Part shown: piece by piece, positions 37,818 through 47,874 of the stretch
How positions within the stretch are numbered: position 1 is the stretch's first letter
Layout: each line of letters starts with the position of its first letter
Assembly (NCBI GenBank): GCA_023212645.1
Contig: JALBYC010000007.1
Location: forward strand, 1-64,000
Reading direction: 5' to 3'
DNA length: 64,000 nt
Source: Farysia itapuensis
Taxonomy: Eukaryota > Basidiomycota > Ustilaginomycetes > Ustilaginales > Ustilaginaceae
Position numbers and translations under genes: made by a program
The notes under the pieces: model-generated
Told to the model about the DNA's origin: nothing
What the model saw: the letters and a program-made list of their open reading frames with translations, nothing else
The model's database searches: none

Positions 37818-40106
37818 GTGCCTCGGATTCCAAGATCCTCAAGTCCTCTAGAGGCGCAAATCCGAAAGAGGATCAGGTTGCAGTCGCCCTCTGAGGAGAT
37901 TCGTGCCTCTTCATCGTCCCTTGACGCAAACCTGGCTCGGGGCGAAGACTTTTCTCATCTCTTTACACAGCCGTCATTCGCCACTACCAGCTCTCCTACA
38001 GCCATGACTCATCACAGCTCAAGTCATTCCAATGGTAGCTCTAATGGCATGTCAAGCAACGGCCAATCGTTTCGCAACGGTAAGGCGCCAGCCACAGATA
38101 ACTACTCAAACGAGACAGGATTTGACCCACTCTATGCTGGAAGCTCAATCGACCGTAAGGAGCTTGTCAAGCTGACCCTCCAAGCGCTGCGAGAGCTTGG
38201 CTATGAGACCGCAGCTAAGGCGCTTGAACACGAGTCCGGCATCGTGCTCGAGCACGTCTCCATTACCGCTTTTCGATCCGCCGTCCTGACCGGTGATTGG
38301 AGGAATGCCGAACGCTTGCTCGTTGACGGGCTTACCTACGCCTCTCGCCGTTTGCAATCATCCATGGCCGGGTCTTCCTCCAGCGCCTCAGATCTCAACC
38401 CAGACCATCTGGACAACGTGCTCCGAAGACCGGAACTGACCAGTCTTGACGCAATCCGATTCAAACTGCAAAAGCAGCGGTATCTCGAGCTCCTCGAAGC
38501 TCGTCAGACCAAGAAGGCGCTTTCCGTCTTGCGGGAAAAGCTCACTCCACTGAGTCCAGACACCTCGGAACTACACTTACTCTCGAGTCTGGTTGTTTCC
38601 GCTACACCTGACGAGCTTCGCACAAGATCTGGCTGGGACGGAGCCAAAGGAGACTCTCGTCGACTACTGGTCGTCGATATCGAGTCAACTGTATCTCCAG
38701 CTGTTATGGTGCCAAGCCGGCGGCTACCCAAGCTGCTCGAACAAGCGCAAAGCTACCAGAAGCAGCAAGATCCTTTCTTCAATCAACCTTTTGGCTCCCA
38801 CTTTTCGTTACTGGTGGACCATCAGTCAGACCGCTCTGTGTTTCCGTCACAGATCTCACGAACTATTCGTGATCATAACGACGAGGTCTGGTGTCTTGCA
38901 TACTCGCACGATGGCACGAAGCTGGCCACGGCAGGAGCTGACAAATCTGTGCTGATCTGGGACGTCGAGAGCGGCTATTCTCACTTGATGACGTTCATGC
39001 CTTTGTCCGACGACATCTCATCCGTTGCCTGGTCTCCAGACGACAAGAAGTTGTTGGTGACCTCAGATCTAGATGTCACGCTGTGTCAGCTCAGTAACAA
39101 CAGTCTCAACACGTTGAGGAAGCATGACTACACGGTCGGGACAGCTTCGTGGCTTCCAGACGGCTCGGGCTTTGTCACCGGTGGCATGGATGGCAAGATC
39201 ATATTTTGGGACGCCAACGGCGAAGTCACAGACAGACACTATACGTCTCCATTCCGAGTCTTGTCGGTAGCTACAACGCCAGATGGAGCTCATTTAGTCG
39301 CTCTCAGTCAGAGACCAGTCGCGCCGCTGGCTCAAGCGGATGGTCGAGCAGGGTCCTACGCTGCTGCTGCCGCTTCAGCTGCTTCTGGTCCTGCAGCAGA
39401 GAGTACCACGTCCGACTTTGCTGCTTCGGCACAGCATAATGAGGACGGCTCTCGCGCTGCTCCAGTCGATCTGGCAGGAGGTTCGCGCATTCTGACTGAT
39501 CAAACGCATCGCATACAGTTCTTCAATCTTCAAACGCACGAAGAAATTGGGTCAATTTATCTGAAGGACCAACTTGTTAGCCTCGCGACAAGCAAAGACT
39601 CGCAGTTTGCGCTGATCAATGTCCGACCCAACGAGCTACAGATGTGGGACATTGCCCGCCAAAGCTTGGTCAGACGATTCAATGGTCACAAAGTGAGCAA
39701 CTTTGTCATCGGGTGCGGTTTTGGAGGTATTGACGATAACTTCGTGCTGTCCGGCAGCGAAGACTCTCGTATTTACGTTTGGCATCGCGCGACAGGCCGG
39801 CTAATCGAGACTCTGTCCGGTCATGAATCAGGCTCGGTCAACGCTGTCTGCTGGAACCCTAAAGATCCTCTCAGCATCGCGTCGTGCGGAGACGACGGTA
39901 CTGTCCGCATCTGGCGCCCTGGCGGACAAATGTCGACGAGTCCGGCCTTGAAGCGAGAACCTCATCCTGCCTCAGACGACTCGGAGATGGGCGCGACCGC
40001 CAACCCTTTCCCGTGGTCTTATTCCGACTCACCTAGCGTTCCAGACCGAGACATGGATGATTCTATGCATGCAGACATGAATCAAGCGTCGTCTCCGGAT
40101 ATATAG
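37818..40106 (+). CDS. Gid7/WDR26-like WD40 subunit of the GID/CTLH ubiquitin ligase
   Basis: This is a LisH-CTLH-WD40 protein. GID7/WDR26 dimers scaffold the GID E3 ligase that degrades gluconeogenic enzymes in yeast. The LisH/CTLH part shows RKELVKLTLQALRELGYETAAKALEHES then FRSAVLTGDWRNAERLL. WD40 repeats start around EVWCLAYSHDGTKLATAGADKSVLIWD and end GSVNAVCWNPKDPLSIASCGDDGTVRIW. An Ala-rich insert interrupts the propeller. The open frame starts with a GTG at 37818 and has a stop just upstream. The first ATG in frame is at 38004. Because the sequence between looks coding (KRIRLQSPSEE), a short upstream exon or a near-cognate start is possible. Confidence 0.87.
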   Translation: MPRIPRSSSPLEAQIRKRIRLQSPSEEIRASSSSLDANLARGEDFSHLFTQPSFATTSSPTAMTHHSSSHSNGSSNGMSSNGQSFRNGKAPATDNYSNETGFDPLYAGSSIDRKELVKLTLQALRELGYETAAKALEHESGIVLEHVSITAFRSAVLTGDWRNAERLLVDGLTYASRRLQSSMAGSSSSASDLNPDHLDNVLRRPELTSLDAIRFKLQKQRYLELLEARQTKKALSVLREKLTPLSPDTSELHLLSSLVVSATPDELRTRSGWDGAKGDSRRLLVVDIESTVSPAVMVPSRRLPKLLEQAQSYQKQQDPFFNQPFGSHFSLLVDHQSDRSVFPSQISRTIRDHNDEVWCLAYSHDGTKLATAGADKSVLIWDVESGYSHLMTFMPLSDDISSVAWSPDDKKLLVTSDLDVTLCQLSNNSLNTLRKHDYTVGTASWLPDGSGFVTGGMDGKIIFWDANGEVTDRHYTSPFRVLSVATTPDGAHLVALSQRPVAPLAQADGRAGSYAAAAASAASGPAAESTTSDFAASAQHNEDGSRAAPVDLAGGSRILTDQTHRIQFFNLQTHEEIGSIYLKDQLVSLATSKDSQFALINVRPNELQMWDIARQSLVRRFNGHKVSNFVIGCGFGGIDDNFVLSGSEDSRIYVWHRATGRLIETLSGHESGSVNAVCWNPKDPLSIASCGDDGTVRIWRPGGQMSTSPALKREPHPASDDSEMGATANPFPWSYSDSPSVPDRDMDDSMHADMNQASSPDI

Positions 40107-40286
40107 AGAGCGTACATAGCACTCGTAGTTTAGGTTGCACATGCAATTTCGCGATCAGGGATCGGGTGTGCCGATCTAATCGATTCGCGCTGTGTTTAAG
40201 ATGGACGCGAAGAAAAGTGCCCTGAAATGGTCTGACCACCTGTCTCACGCCCAACACCTCCTAGACGGTCTGACTAGTGTGCGACG

Positions 40287-43200
40287 ATGTTCACGACGCC
40301 GTCCAGAGCTCCGGGCGCTCGGTCGGAAACACCAAATGCTAGCAGCAATCTGCCGCTATCAGGATCTCGCTATTCGCGCGCCGGGACTCCTTTACTCAAT
40401 TCTCAGGATGCGACCTCGCCCCCCTCGTTTCGCTCGCCGGTCGCTGCACGAGGTGGAAACGAAATGGGGGACATATCAGCTGGATCTTTGATGCGCAGCA
40501 GTGCAGCAAGATCGCACACGCCTCGGTCGAGACCGAGACCGGCGTCGATGCTTTCGAGACCTGCTGTCAACACGTCCCGACTGAGTTCAGCTGTCCCTTT
40601 CGAACGTGAGGCTTCGATGTTCAGCGACAATGTAGATGTTCGCTCCGCTGCAGACTCCCAGTACAGCAGAAGAACTCCTGCGCCGAAAGACAGCGGACAG
40701 CTGGACGAAGGCACTGTTCTGCTGGGCGACCAGTGGATCAATGTCTCCGCGCACTCCAAGCTTCCAACGGAGGTCGTCGATGAGCTGGAAGGGGCTGATC
40801 TTTACATCGATGCATATCAGGGTCATATCGATGTGCAGACTGGCTACGCCTACCTTATTGCCCGCACAAAGTGTTTTGTGTGGAATCACTCCAGCCGAGC
40901 AGGTACGTCGCCAACCTGCTTTGTCTTTCCGGTGCCTGAGTACGCCTCTTCCAGTATGACGGCGGTGAACGACCTAGCTCACTGTAGCTTCGTTCCTCGA
41001 GGCACCAATCGCGAACCCGCCTTATTGCTAATCACTCCCGATGGTCAGTCGTGCTTATGGGAGGGCATCTCGTCCTCCCTCACTCGTCAAGACCGTGCTC
41101 AGCGGTCCTTCATTTCGCTCAACTCGCCCGCGGAAACAGTGACCAAGCTGCAACGAATTGACGACTCGACACTTGCCGTAGCAACGAGTCAATCGCGCCT
41201 GTTCCGGGTATCTCTTGGCAGTCGAGCTGGATCGCTTCAAGCTGAGATCCGACCTTTCTCTCAGCCAAGAGGTATCTTTGGCCGGCTCTTCGGCTCAGCT
41301 GCCACATTAACCAGCACTGCCAGCGAGGGTATTATATCTGTTGCCGTTGGTCCATCCGAAGTGACCAGACAAGGCAGGGAGATCGCAGCAATCGGCAAGA
41401 AGGTTGTGCAAATGTGGCAGGTTCTCGACCAAGGCGGTGAACGTCTGGTCGCAGAGCAAGACGTACAGCAAATCCTTGCTAGCACCATTCTCCAACAGCA
41501 GGAACAGCGATACAGCGCGGCGCAAAGTCTGGCATTTGAGATCCTGGACGGAGCCATACAGTCAAATGGAAAGCTTGTTCTGCTCTATTCAGAGACCAAG
41601 GCAAACAATGAACCTCTACACTACGGATTCGCGCTCATGGATGTCGTCAAAGATGCTGGATCTTTCAGTGTGGCAACAATTCTACCTATCAAGCACCAAA
41701 GGTATGCCGACCCGCGACCCTATGCATCCCCAACGCTGAGTATGCCAAGTGGCGGTCCAGCCACATTCGTTGCATTTGCCGACACCGTCATCGCAAAGCA
41801 GCTCGATGAGGATAGCAACTCGTTTGAAGAAGTGATCCGACTGAGAGATGATAGGAGCAACCGCTTTGTTGGCGTTGGTTGCGATTCTGTCGATGTCGGA
41901 CGAGGAGATTCGGTCGCAGCTCTTTCCCTGATCTCAGCGGCATCCGGATCTTTGCTGATCGAAACAAGCATTCCCGAGATTCGAAGGAGATGCCGAGCCG
42001 AAGCATCCAGCTTTGATCGTCAAAGAGCCGAGACTGACAGACTAAAGGGAAAGCTCGAGCAGGCGCTTTACTACTCCGAAGCGGCACTGAATCCGCTCTC
42101 GTTTCAACTGCCGTCTCAATTCGAAGGTACACTCATGACGGCGTGTGAGCAGCTCAGTCGCGAAGTGCTTACTTCATCAAATCCAATCTCCAAAACGCTG
42201 CCATTCTCAGTAGATCTTCGAGCGACACTGAAAGACCGCTTGGCCAAGTTGCATTTCCTCATCAAGTTCGTTGCCAGCTGTGGACATCTGGAGAAGTTGC
42301 CGCAGAGCACCAAGCGTCGCCTAAGAGCAGACGCAGAATTGGCGTCCGCTGTGCACGAACTCTGGATTTTCCAGAATGAGAGCTACGCACAGTCCAATCT
42401 CATCGGAAGAACGAGCAAAAGCGCGCTTGTGCAAGCTATCGAAGCCACCGTGGCCGAGCGCGGTCTTACCGTTGACGAAGACGTTGTTCGGTCTTTCTTT
42501 CGCTATCACGCTGATCAGACCGGCTACGCTCTAGATCGTCTGCTCTCCCAGGTCCCTTCCGCTTCTTCTGTCCTCCCCCTCCCTGCTCGGTCCGAACAAC
42601 TAGCCGAGCTCAACCGCATTGTCCTGGTGGCTTTCCGCGCCGTGATGAAATACCGCAAAGAGAACGGCGCCCTCTACGGCATCAAAGCCGAAACGCCTCC
42701 GACCTTCAAATCTTGGACAGCTCGAGCAGGTCTCGTATCCTTGCTGGGCGACCTTTTCTCCTCAACATCGCACTTGATCTCGGAAAGAACGCGCGAGCTC
42801 GGTTCAGGCATCGACGTTGTGCACACTGAGCATGGGCGGGGAGAGGAAGTCAAGAAAGAGCAGCGGCTACAGACTGAGCTCAAAACCCAGCTCTCGAGTC
42901 TGTCTGAAGTAGCTTTGGCCTCCTACGACGAGCGATTGCAGTATCTCAAAGCTGCTGCCGAGTCTGATGCAGCGGCAGAACAGGCGCTAGCTTATTTCGA
43001 AAACACCTACCGCTCTTTCCGACCTCATTTCATTCGTCCTCTGGTCACAATCGGGAGGTCAGACCGAGCTTTTGCGCTCGCCGAACAGTATCAGGATTAT
43101 CGCACACTTGTCGAGTTGTGCAATGACTCGCACTTACGCTCAGAGGCGCGTATTGAGACATACCTCGACCGATACAAACAGCCTTTCGCCTTTGAGCTTT

Positions 43201-44315
43201 ACGCGTGGTTCATCGAGCAGGGCATGCCACGGACGCTTCTGGAACAAAAGTCCGAGTACGCCGAATTTGTTCTCGAGTATCTCACCTTGTCCGGGAACGA
43301 CCGCGTCGGTTGGATTCACGATCTCACTCTGCGGCGATTTGACGCTGCTTCCAAAAAGCTGGAAAAGCTAGCGTATACAGAACCTAGTTTGCTACAAAGA
43401 AAGACGATGCTAAGCATTAGCAAGCTGGCCTTTTTGTCGGAGATGACTCCTCAGGACATTCAGACCGTGGGCACTCAGAAACAGGTCGAATTTTTTGATG
43501 ACCAGCTCGACCTTGTTGCCGTGCAGAACAGCTTGCTGGCGTACTGGGAGAACGCTGTTGGTGGACTTCCCAACGAACTCCCTGCTTATGATAGTATCGC
43601 GGCGACGGAGCTTGCTCGAGATGTAGTCGATACAATCGCTGTGCGGCTGACCGAATACCCCGCATATCGACTTCACTATATTGATCTGGTCCAAAAGCTT
43701 CTTGTCGGAGGGCTTTATCTCGGATCGGAAGACCTGATTGATCTGCTGACCCTGAAAGATACACCTGACAATCAGCTCGAGGATTTTGCGACGGCAATCA
43801 AAGTTCTCGTTCGGGCAAAGGATGCGTCACAGCACAGGCTGGATGCTGCCTTGCGATCCATCTGGCGCCGAGCGGTGATTCGCGACGACTGGCTCAGTCT
43901 TAGCGACACAAACAATGTCTCTGACCAGACTATTCTTGCGGATCTGCACGGAACGGCCCTGTACACTGTCTTGCGCGAAGTGCTCGGTGACGAGTCAAAC
44001 GCCGCTTCATACCTCGGCCTGCAAGATCTGCTGTCAGAGACCGCAACCAATCCGGATGAAATGGTGGCACTGCTCACAGCTCGTTTCCAGGACTCGGCCT
44101 TAGGCTTGCAACTCCAAGCGCTCGCGGCAGACGAGGAAAAGGAGATTGCCACCGTCTCTGTATTTATGGAAGACACAGATCTGCCACGTCTTTCGACCGA
44201 GCTCGCGGCACAGGCAGCTCAAGACCAAGATACTGATGTATCTCTCGCATTCAACCGTCACCAACACTCGATCGCTTTCGACGACGATGACGATAATAGC
44301 ATGGCAGACGATTAA
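40287..44315 (+). CDS. NUP133: Nucleoporin Nup133
   Basis: This is a 1342-residue subunit of the Y-shaped Nup84/Nup107 complex of the nuclear pore. A disordered Ser/Arg-rich N-terminus of about 130 residues is followed by the Nup133 beta-propeller (LYIDAYQGHIDVQTGYAYL, CFVWNHSS). A loop near residues 330-346, GIFGRLFGSAATLTSTAS, is small, Ser/Thr/Gly-rich and amphipathic, like the membrane-curvature-sensing ALPS motif of animal Nup133. The alpha-helical C-terminal domain follows (AEQYQDYRTLVELCNDS, FAFELYAWFIEQGM) with a short acidic tail. It is intronless. The stop is 86 bp from the stop of the convergent secreted-protein gene. Confidence 0.9.
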   Translation: MFTTPSRAPGARSETPNASSNLPLSGSRYSRAGTPLLNSQDATSPPSFRSPVAARGGNEMGDISAGSLMRSSAARSHTPRSRPRPASMLSRPAVNTSRLSSAVPFEREASMFSDNVDVRSAADSQYSRRTPAPKDSGQLDEGTVLLGDQWINVSAHSKLPTEVVDELEGADLYIDAYQGHIDVQTGYAYLIARTKCFVWNHSSRAGTSPTCFVFPVPEYASSSMTAVNDLAHCSFVPRGTNREPALLLITPDGQSCLWEGISSSLTRQDRAQRSFISLNSPAETVTKLQRIDDSTLAVATSQSRLFRVSLGSRAGSLQAEIRPFSQPRGIFGRLFGSAATLTSTASEGIISVAVGPSEVTRQGREIAAIGKKVVQMWQVLDQGGERLVAEQDVQQILASTILQQQEQRYSAAQSLAFEILDGAIQSNGKLVLLYSETKANNEPLHYGFALMDVVKDAGSFSVATILPIKHQRYADPRPYASPTLSMPSGGPATFVAFADTVIAKQLDEDSNSFEEVIRLRDDRSNRFVGVGCDSVDVGRGDSVAALSLISAASGSLLIETSIPEIRRRCRAEASSFDRQRAETDRLKGKLEQALYYSEAALNPLSFQLPSQFEGTLMTACEQLSREVLTSSNPISKTLPFSVDLRATLKDRLAKLHFLIKFVASCGHLEKLPQSTKRRLRADAELASAVHELWIFQNESYAQSNLIGRTSKSALVQAIEATVAERGLTVDEDVVRSFFRYHADQTGYALDRLLSQVPSASSVLPLPARSEQLAELNRIVLVAFRAVMKYRKENGALYGIKAETPPTFKSWTARAGLVSLLGDLFSSTSHLISERTRELGSGIDVVHTEHGRGEEVKKEQRLQTELKTQLSSLSEVALASYDERLQYLKAAAESDAAAEQALAYFENTYRSFRPHFIRPLVTIGRSDRAFALAEQYQDYRTLVELCNDSHLRSEARIETYLDRYKQPFAFELYAWFIEQGMPRTLLEQKSEYAEFVLEYLTLSGNDRVGWIHDLTLRRFDAASKKLEKLAYTEPSLLQRKTMLSISKLAFLSEMTPQDIQTVGTQKQVEFFDDQLDLVAVQNSLLAYWENAVGGLPNELPAYDSIAATELARDVVDTIAVRLTEYPAYRLHYIDLVQKLLVGGLYLGSEDLIDLLTLKDTPDNQLEDFATAIKVLVRAKDASQHRLDAALRSIWRRAVIRDDWLSLSDTNNVSDQTILADLHGTALYTVLREVLGDESNAASYLGLQDLLSETATNPDEMVALLTARFQDSALGLQLQALAADEEKEIATVSVFMEDTDLPRLSTELAAQAAQDQDTDVSLAFNRHQHSIAFDDDDDNSMADD

Positions 44316-44401
44316 GGCAGAAATCAAGATGTAGAATGTCATACTTTCGTTACGTTGCAAGTTAAAGGCGTTGATCGTGAAAGAGTCATGAAGAGGGCTG
44401 T

Positions 44402-44894
44402 TTAGCGCAAGAGACCACGAGCGCGAAGAACATCGCCGACGTAGACAGGCCACTGAGGGACGCGAACATTGGGGTACCTGGCAGCCAGAGCTCTGATGTA
44501 CTGAGCGGCATTCACCATGAGGTGTTCTTCGTGTGGCAGCGGCCATCGAAGGATTTTGCCTACGTTCGTGGGACCATAATGTTGTCGTCAGAATATCTCG
44601 ATCAGTACGCTGAACCTTTCTTTTGTACTCACTGCCGTCAGCGCTGATCACTCCAGCAGTGTTCAGAGGTTCATGGGCTAGTACAGCGGCTCTGTTCTTG
44701 ACTGGGTACTCCGGCAGACCTTCGATCCGCACCGGTTCGGCAAGGAAAGGGAAAGTACCGGTGGGATGGTCGATGGAACGTTGCAGGAGCATCATCTCGC
44801 TTGTGCTCTCTCTAGTCACGGGAGCGGCATCGATCGTGGTAACAAGCAGCACGCTCAGCGTGACGACGGCGATGAAGAGCTTTACGAACTGCAT
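44402..44894 (-). CDS. Small secreted protein A, effector candidate
   Basis: Two exons (44894-44633 and 44559-44402, donor gtgagt, 73-nt intron) encode 139 residues. Residues 1-23 form a signal peptide, MQFVKLFIAVVTLSVLLV then TTIDA, with cleavage before APV. The mature part of about 116 residues has no cysteine, no domain I recognise, and several Pro-containing charged stretches (FPFLAEPVRIEGLPEYPVK; RYPNVRVPQWPVYVGDVL). The unspliced frame reads on into unrelated sequence, while the spliced frame ends RARGLLR with a stop. In smut fungi such proteins at transposon-rich loci are often host-directed effectors; here that is inference. A TATA-like ATAAAAA lies about 70 bp upstream. Confidence 0.78.
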
Positions 44895-45838
44895 GATGCT
44901 GGACAAGAAGGCTGGCAAGGGTACGAGACTAAAACAAAGCACCTGTCGCACATCCACCTTTTTATGTCCAAAAGTGGATCCCCACTATCACAGACCGCTC
45001 AGCCATAGGCAACCGTTGGTGCGCTGATGACATGGTGACCTTTCGCGTGTCGCCTGCGAGCCAGACTGCCAAATTATTCGCCACGGCAGTATCCCGGACG
45101 GAATCTATCCACCATTTCACGGCGTTTGTCTCTGCATAACAACGCCGAACCGTTATGATATCGACATCATCTGCAAGTGTACATCTTTTTACCGAAACCC
45201 TCGGTCCAAGAGACCTCTATATTGTCGCGAGCCTCAGGCCGGATATCTTCCTATATGTCCGACAGCTCATGGTGGCGACATCCTGAAAAACTGCATTTGA
45301 CAAAGCTGTCGCTCATCCCCTGGCCCAATCAGAGTTACTTGCACAATGAACGGCGGGGGGCTCATGCAGCATCTCCTCTTTCTACCCTATCCCACACGGT
45401 GTCAATGTCTCGCTCTAGAAGAGGGGCACAGACGCTGTTTGTTTCCCCCCGAAGTTCCACCCTATCTCGAAACCGGGATCTTGAACCCGTCAATCCTTCA
45501 CAGGCTTCGTTGAAACGTGACAGTGCATTAATATCACATGTGCTGCTTGACGGATTTGACAGGTCGACCGCAGGAACAGGCAATCGGACAGACCTTGCAG
45601 TCGATCACCTTGTATCTTGATCTGTATTTGTAGTGATGAAGATCAGCGCGGTGAATTGGAGCATCGTGAGATTTGGTTTGACTTCGCGTCCCGCGAGATG
45701 AACAAGACTTTATGAGAGGACTTTCAAATCCTTGAGACAATCAATCACAACGGCGGGCTATCGACAGCTCTTACTGTCCTGCATCGACGTACCTCCGATC
45801 ACTCGTGCTGCGCCATCCTCTTACAGCATCTGGCCGAC
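44895..45838. other. Intergenic region of the accessory island, left side
   Basis: About 940 bp lie between secreted protein A and Copia-derived ORF A. A 147-codon plus-strand frame (45177-45620) has no features and I do not call it. I found no convincing terminal repeat by eye. Confidence 0.4.
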
Positions 45839-47455
45839 ATGAGCAGCCGTAGCAATCGCGGTAGGCCCACAGGCAGACCGCCGCAACAGCAGCAACGAGG
45901 GCTGAGTTCTAATCGAGACCAACCACCCCTCCATGCCGTGGTTTCCACGCCCATTAGCGCGGACATGCCGAGAGGAGACAACGACTGGTTATTCTCGTCG
46001 GGGGCCTCGCATCATGTCTGCCGTAATCGTGAGCTCATGACCAATCTCAGACGTGAGCCGACTCTCGTGACCCTATTGGCTTCCGAAGTCACATCACATT
46101 ACCGAGGTACGGTCACACTCAAACTGAGACCTAACGTCGAGATAGTTCTGGAAGATGTCCTCTACTTGGAGAGTGGAGCGTGCAATCTCTTCAGCGTCAT
46201 GGCTTACGCAACAAGGCACAATGTACGCAGCGCGAACAGTCAATTTACGGAAGGAGGCGTCTTTGCTACCAACGTGACAATGAACGACGGCCGTTCTATT
46301 ATAATTCAAACCCGTCCTGGAGAAGGTCACTTGATGCTAGACGTCGAGCGAGTTGTCGTTCCGGCTTCTGGGCCCAGTGCAAAGACCTCTTCTACGACCA
46401 GACAGCCCAGGCCCCGGAGAGCAAAGCCATCCTCGACTCCGTCCGAAGGCTCTTTGCGTGTCGCGACTATGTCGGATTGGGTGGAATGGCATGCCAAGCT
46501 TGGCCATATCAACATTCTAGCGGTGAAAGACACCCTTAAAGCTCTCGGTGTCGTCTGCTCAAACATGCCGTCGTCGTCGGACCTCGATTGCGACATCTGT
46601 GTCGCCACCAAGAAGACACGCTATCCTGCTTTCGAGAATAACACCACTCGTGCGTTCGACATTGTGGTATGCGGGGTCGTCGGCCCCGTTCGCACACCAA
46701 GCTTCGAAGGCCACAAGTACCTAGCCATTATTCAGGATGTTCAAACTCGCTACTTGTGGGTCTTGTCTTTTGTCAACGTAACAGATCTGGGAAACACAAT
46801 CGCCGATTGGCTGGACACCATCCGGCTTGTCCACGACCAATATCCCAAAAACTTCCGATACCCAAAGAGCGACACGTTCACCGCTTCTGGCGTGGAAGAT
46901 ATTCTTGGCAGTCGGAGAATTATTAGTCAGGTCACGGCAGACGATTCACCGCAGGAAAACCCATTGTTCATGAAAGCTCGACGAGCCCTCATCGAGACGG
47001 CTCGTGCTATGCTGCTGGAAAGCAAGACGCCGCTCAAGTACTGGGCCGAGGCTGCCAACCACGCTGTTTGGCTGCGAAATCGCGCTTTCAGCCCAGTCGT
47101 CAAGGACTTCCCTTACACACTGCTCCACCGCAAGAAACCGGAATTGAAGCACGTGAAGCCCTTCGGGACTCGAATTACAGTGTGGCCAAGCGGCAGAAAC
47201 TCGTCTCTTCCGGATGGAGGTGGCGTCCCTGCTCTCGTCATTGGCATGGGGACCATCAGCCCAATGGCTTACAGATACGTCATCCCAGAACGCAACTTCG
47301 AGATCAGTGTCACCAGAAATTTATCCTTCCAGCCTCCTATCACGACTCCGGCCTGGACCATGCAGCAGCACTACGACCTCATTCATCTCTTTGACGACGA
47401 TGACGATGAGGCTGGCTTCTACCAGTACGCGATGTCACAAGTGCGAATCTTTTAG
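45839..47455 (+). CDS. Copia-derived protease/integrase-like protein A (catalytically dead)
   Basis: This 538-residue ORF aligns with the protease, GAG-pre-integrase and integrase segments of Ty1/Copia polyproteins. A short Arg/Gly/Gln-rich N-terminus (MSSRSNRGRPTGRPPQQQQ) leads into a protease-like block, WLFSSGASHHVCRN, where the catalytic Asp of DSGAS is Ser. The pre-integrase zinc module is intact (WHAKLGHI then CDIC). In the integrase core the first Asp aligns to Gly (VVCGVVGPV), the second to Pro (FRYPKSD) and the Glu to Met (NPLFMKARRAL). It ends at the integrase C-terminal boundary with an acidic tail (DDDDDE); no RT or RNase H follows. The frame is fully open. Cellular role unknown. 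Confidence 0.8.
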   Translation: MSSRSNRGRPTGRPPQQQQRGLSSNRDQPPLHAVVSTPISADMPRGDNDWLFSSGASHHVCRNRELMTNLRREPTLVTLLASEVTSHYRGTVTLKLRPNVEIVLEDVLYLESGACNLFSVMAYATRHNVRSANSQFTEGGVFATNVTMNDGRSIIIQTRPGEGHLMLDVERVVVPASGPSAKTSSTTRQPRPRRAKPSSTPSEGSLRVATMSDWVEWHAKLGHINILAVKDTLKALGVVCSNMPSSSDLDCDICVATKKTRYPAFENNTTRAFDIVVCGVVGPVRTPSFEGHKYLAIIQDVQTRYLWVLSFVNVTDLGNTIADWLDTIRLVHDQYPKNFRYPKSDTFTASGVEDILGSRRIISQVTADDSPQENPLFMKARRALIETARAMLLESKTPLKYWAEAANHAVWLRNRAFSPVVKDFPYTLLHRKKPELKHVKPFGTRITVWPSGRNSSLPDGGGVPALVIGMGTISPMAYRYVIPERNFEISVTRNLSFQPPITTPAWTMQQHYDLIHLFDDDDDEAGFYQYAMSQVRIF

Positions 47456-47874
47456 TCAAGAGTAATGTTTAGGCAGGCTTGTAAACGCCAGATTCATTCT
47501 CGTTAGCCCTGATATCCGGTTTGCTCTTCGTGAACCCGTGTGACCGTGGGTGGCACCGCTCAAATCTAATCGATCAAGTCTAGAGCTGGCCAGGGGGGTT
47601 TTGAAATTAAAGCGGTCTAGGTTCAACCACGAGAGCAGATAGCGTGCTCGACCTGTGTGAACTCATGCGGGCTTCTTGCACAGACGAGACACATGATTCT
47701 CAGAGGAGCTGGGGAGGCAGACCCAAATGCCAACGAGAACTATGCAATTGATTGTACTGCTTGAGGATCTCCTTCTATACTACTTGAGGACCTACTTCAG
47801 CTGCATGCTTTGCGAAGCTTCCTCGGCGTCTGCGTTTGCACAAGAACAAGGTGCTTGGCTTGACCGACCCAACA
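47456..47874. other. Gap between Copia-derived ORF A and the transposase
   Basis: About 420 bp between two convergent stops. No gene, repeat or RNA is recognised. A short repeated cttgagga occurs near 47760 and 47784. Confidence 0.35.

Noticed and set aside
45450..45520. tRNA B-box-like sequence near gatcttgaaccc
   Set aside because: No matching A box or cloverleaf arms could be drawn; I found no tRNA in any gap.
45177..45620. 147-codon plus-strand frame near the accessory island
   Set aside because: No signal peptide, domain or transposon feature; random composition.
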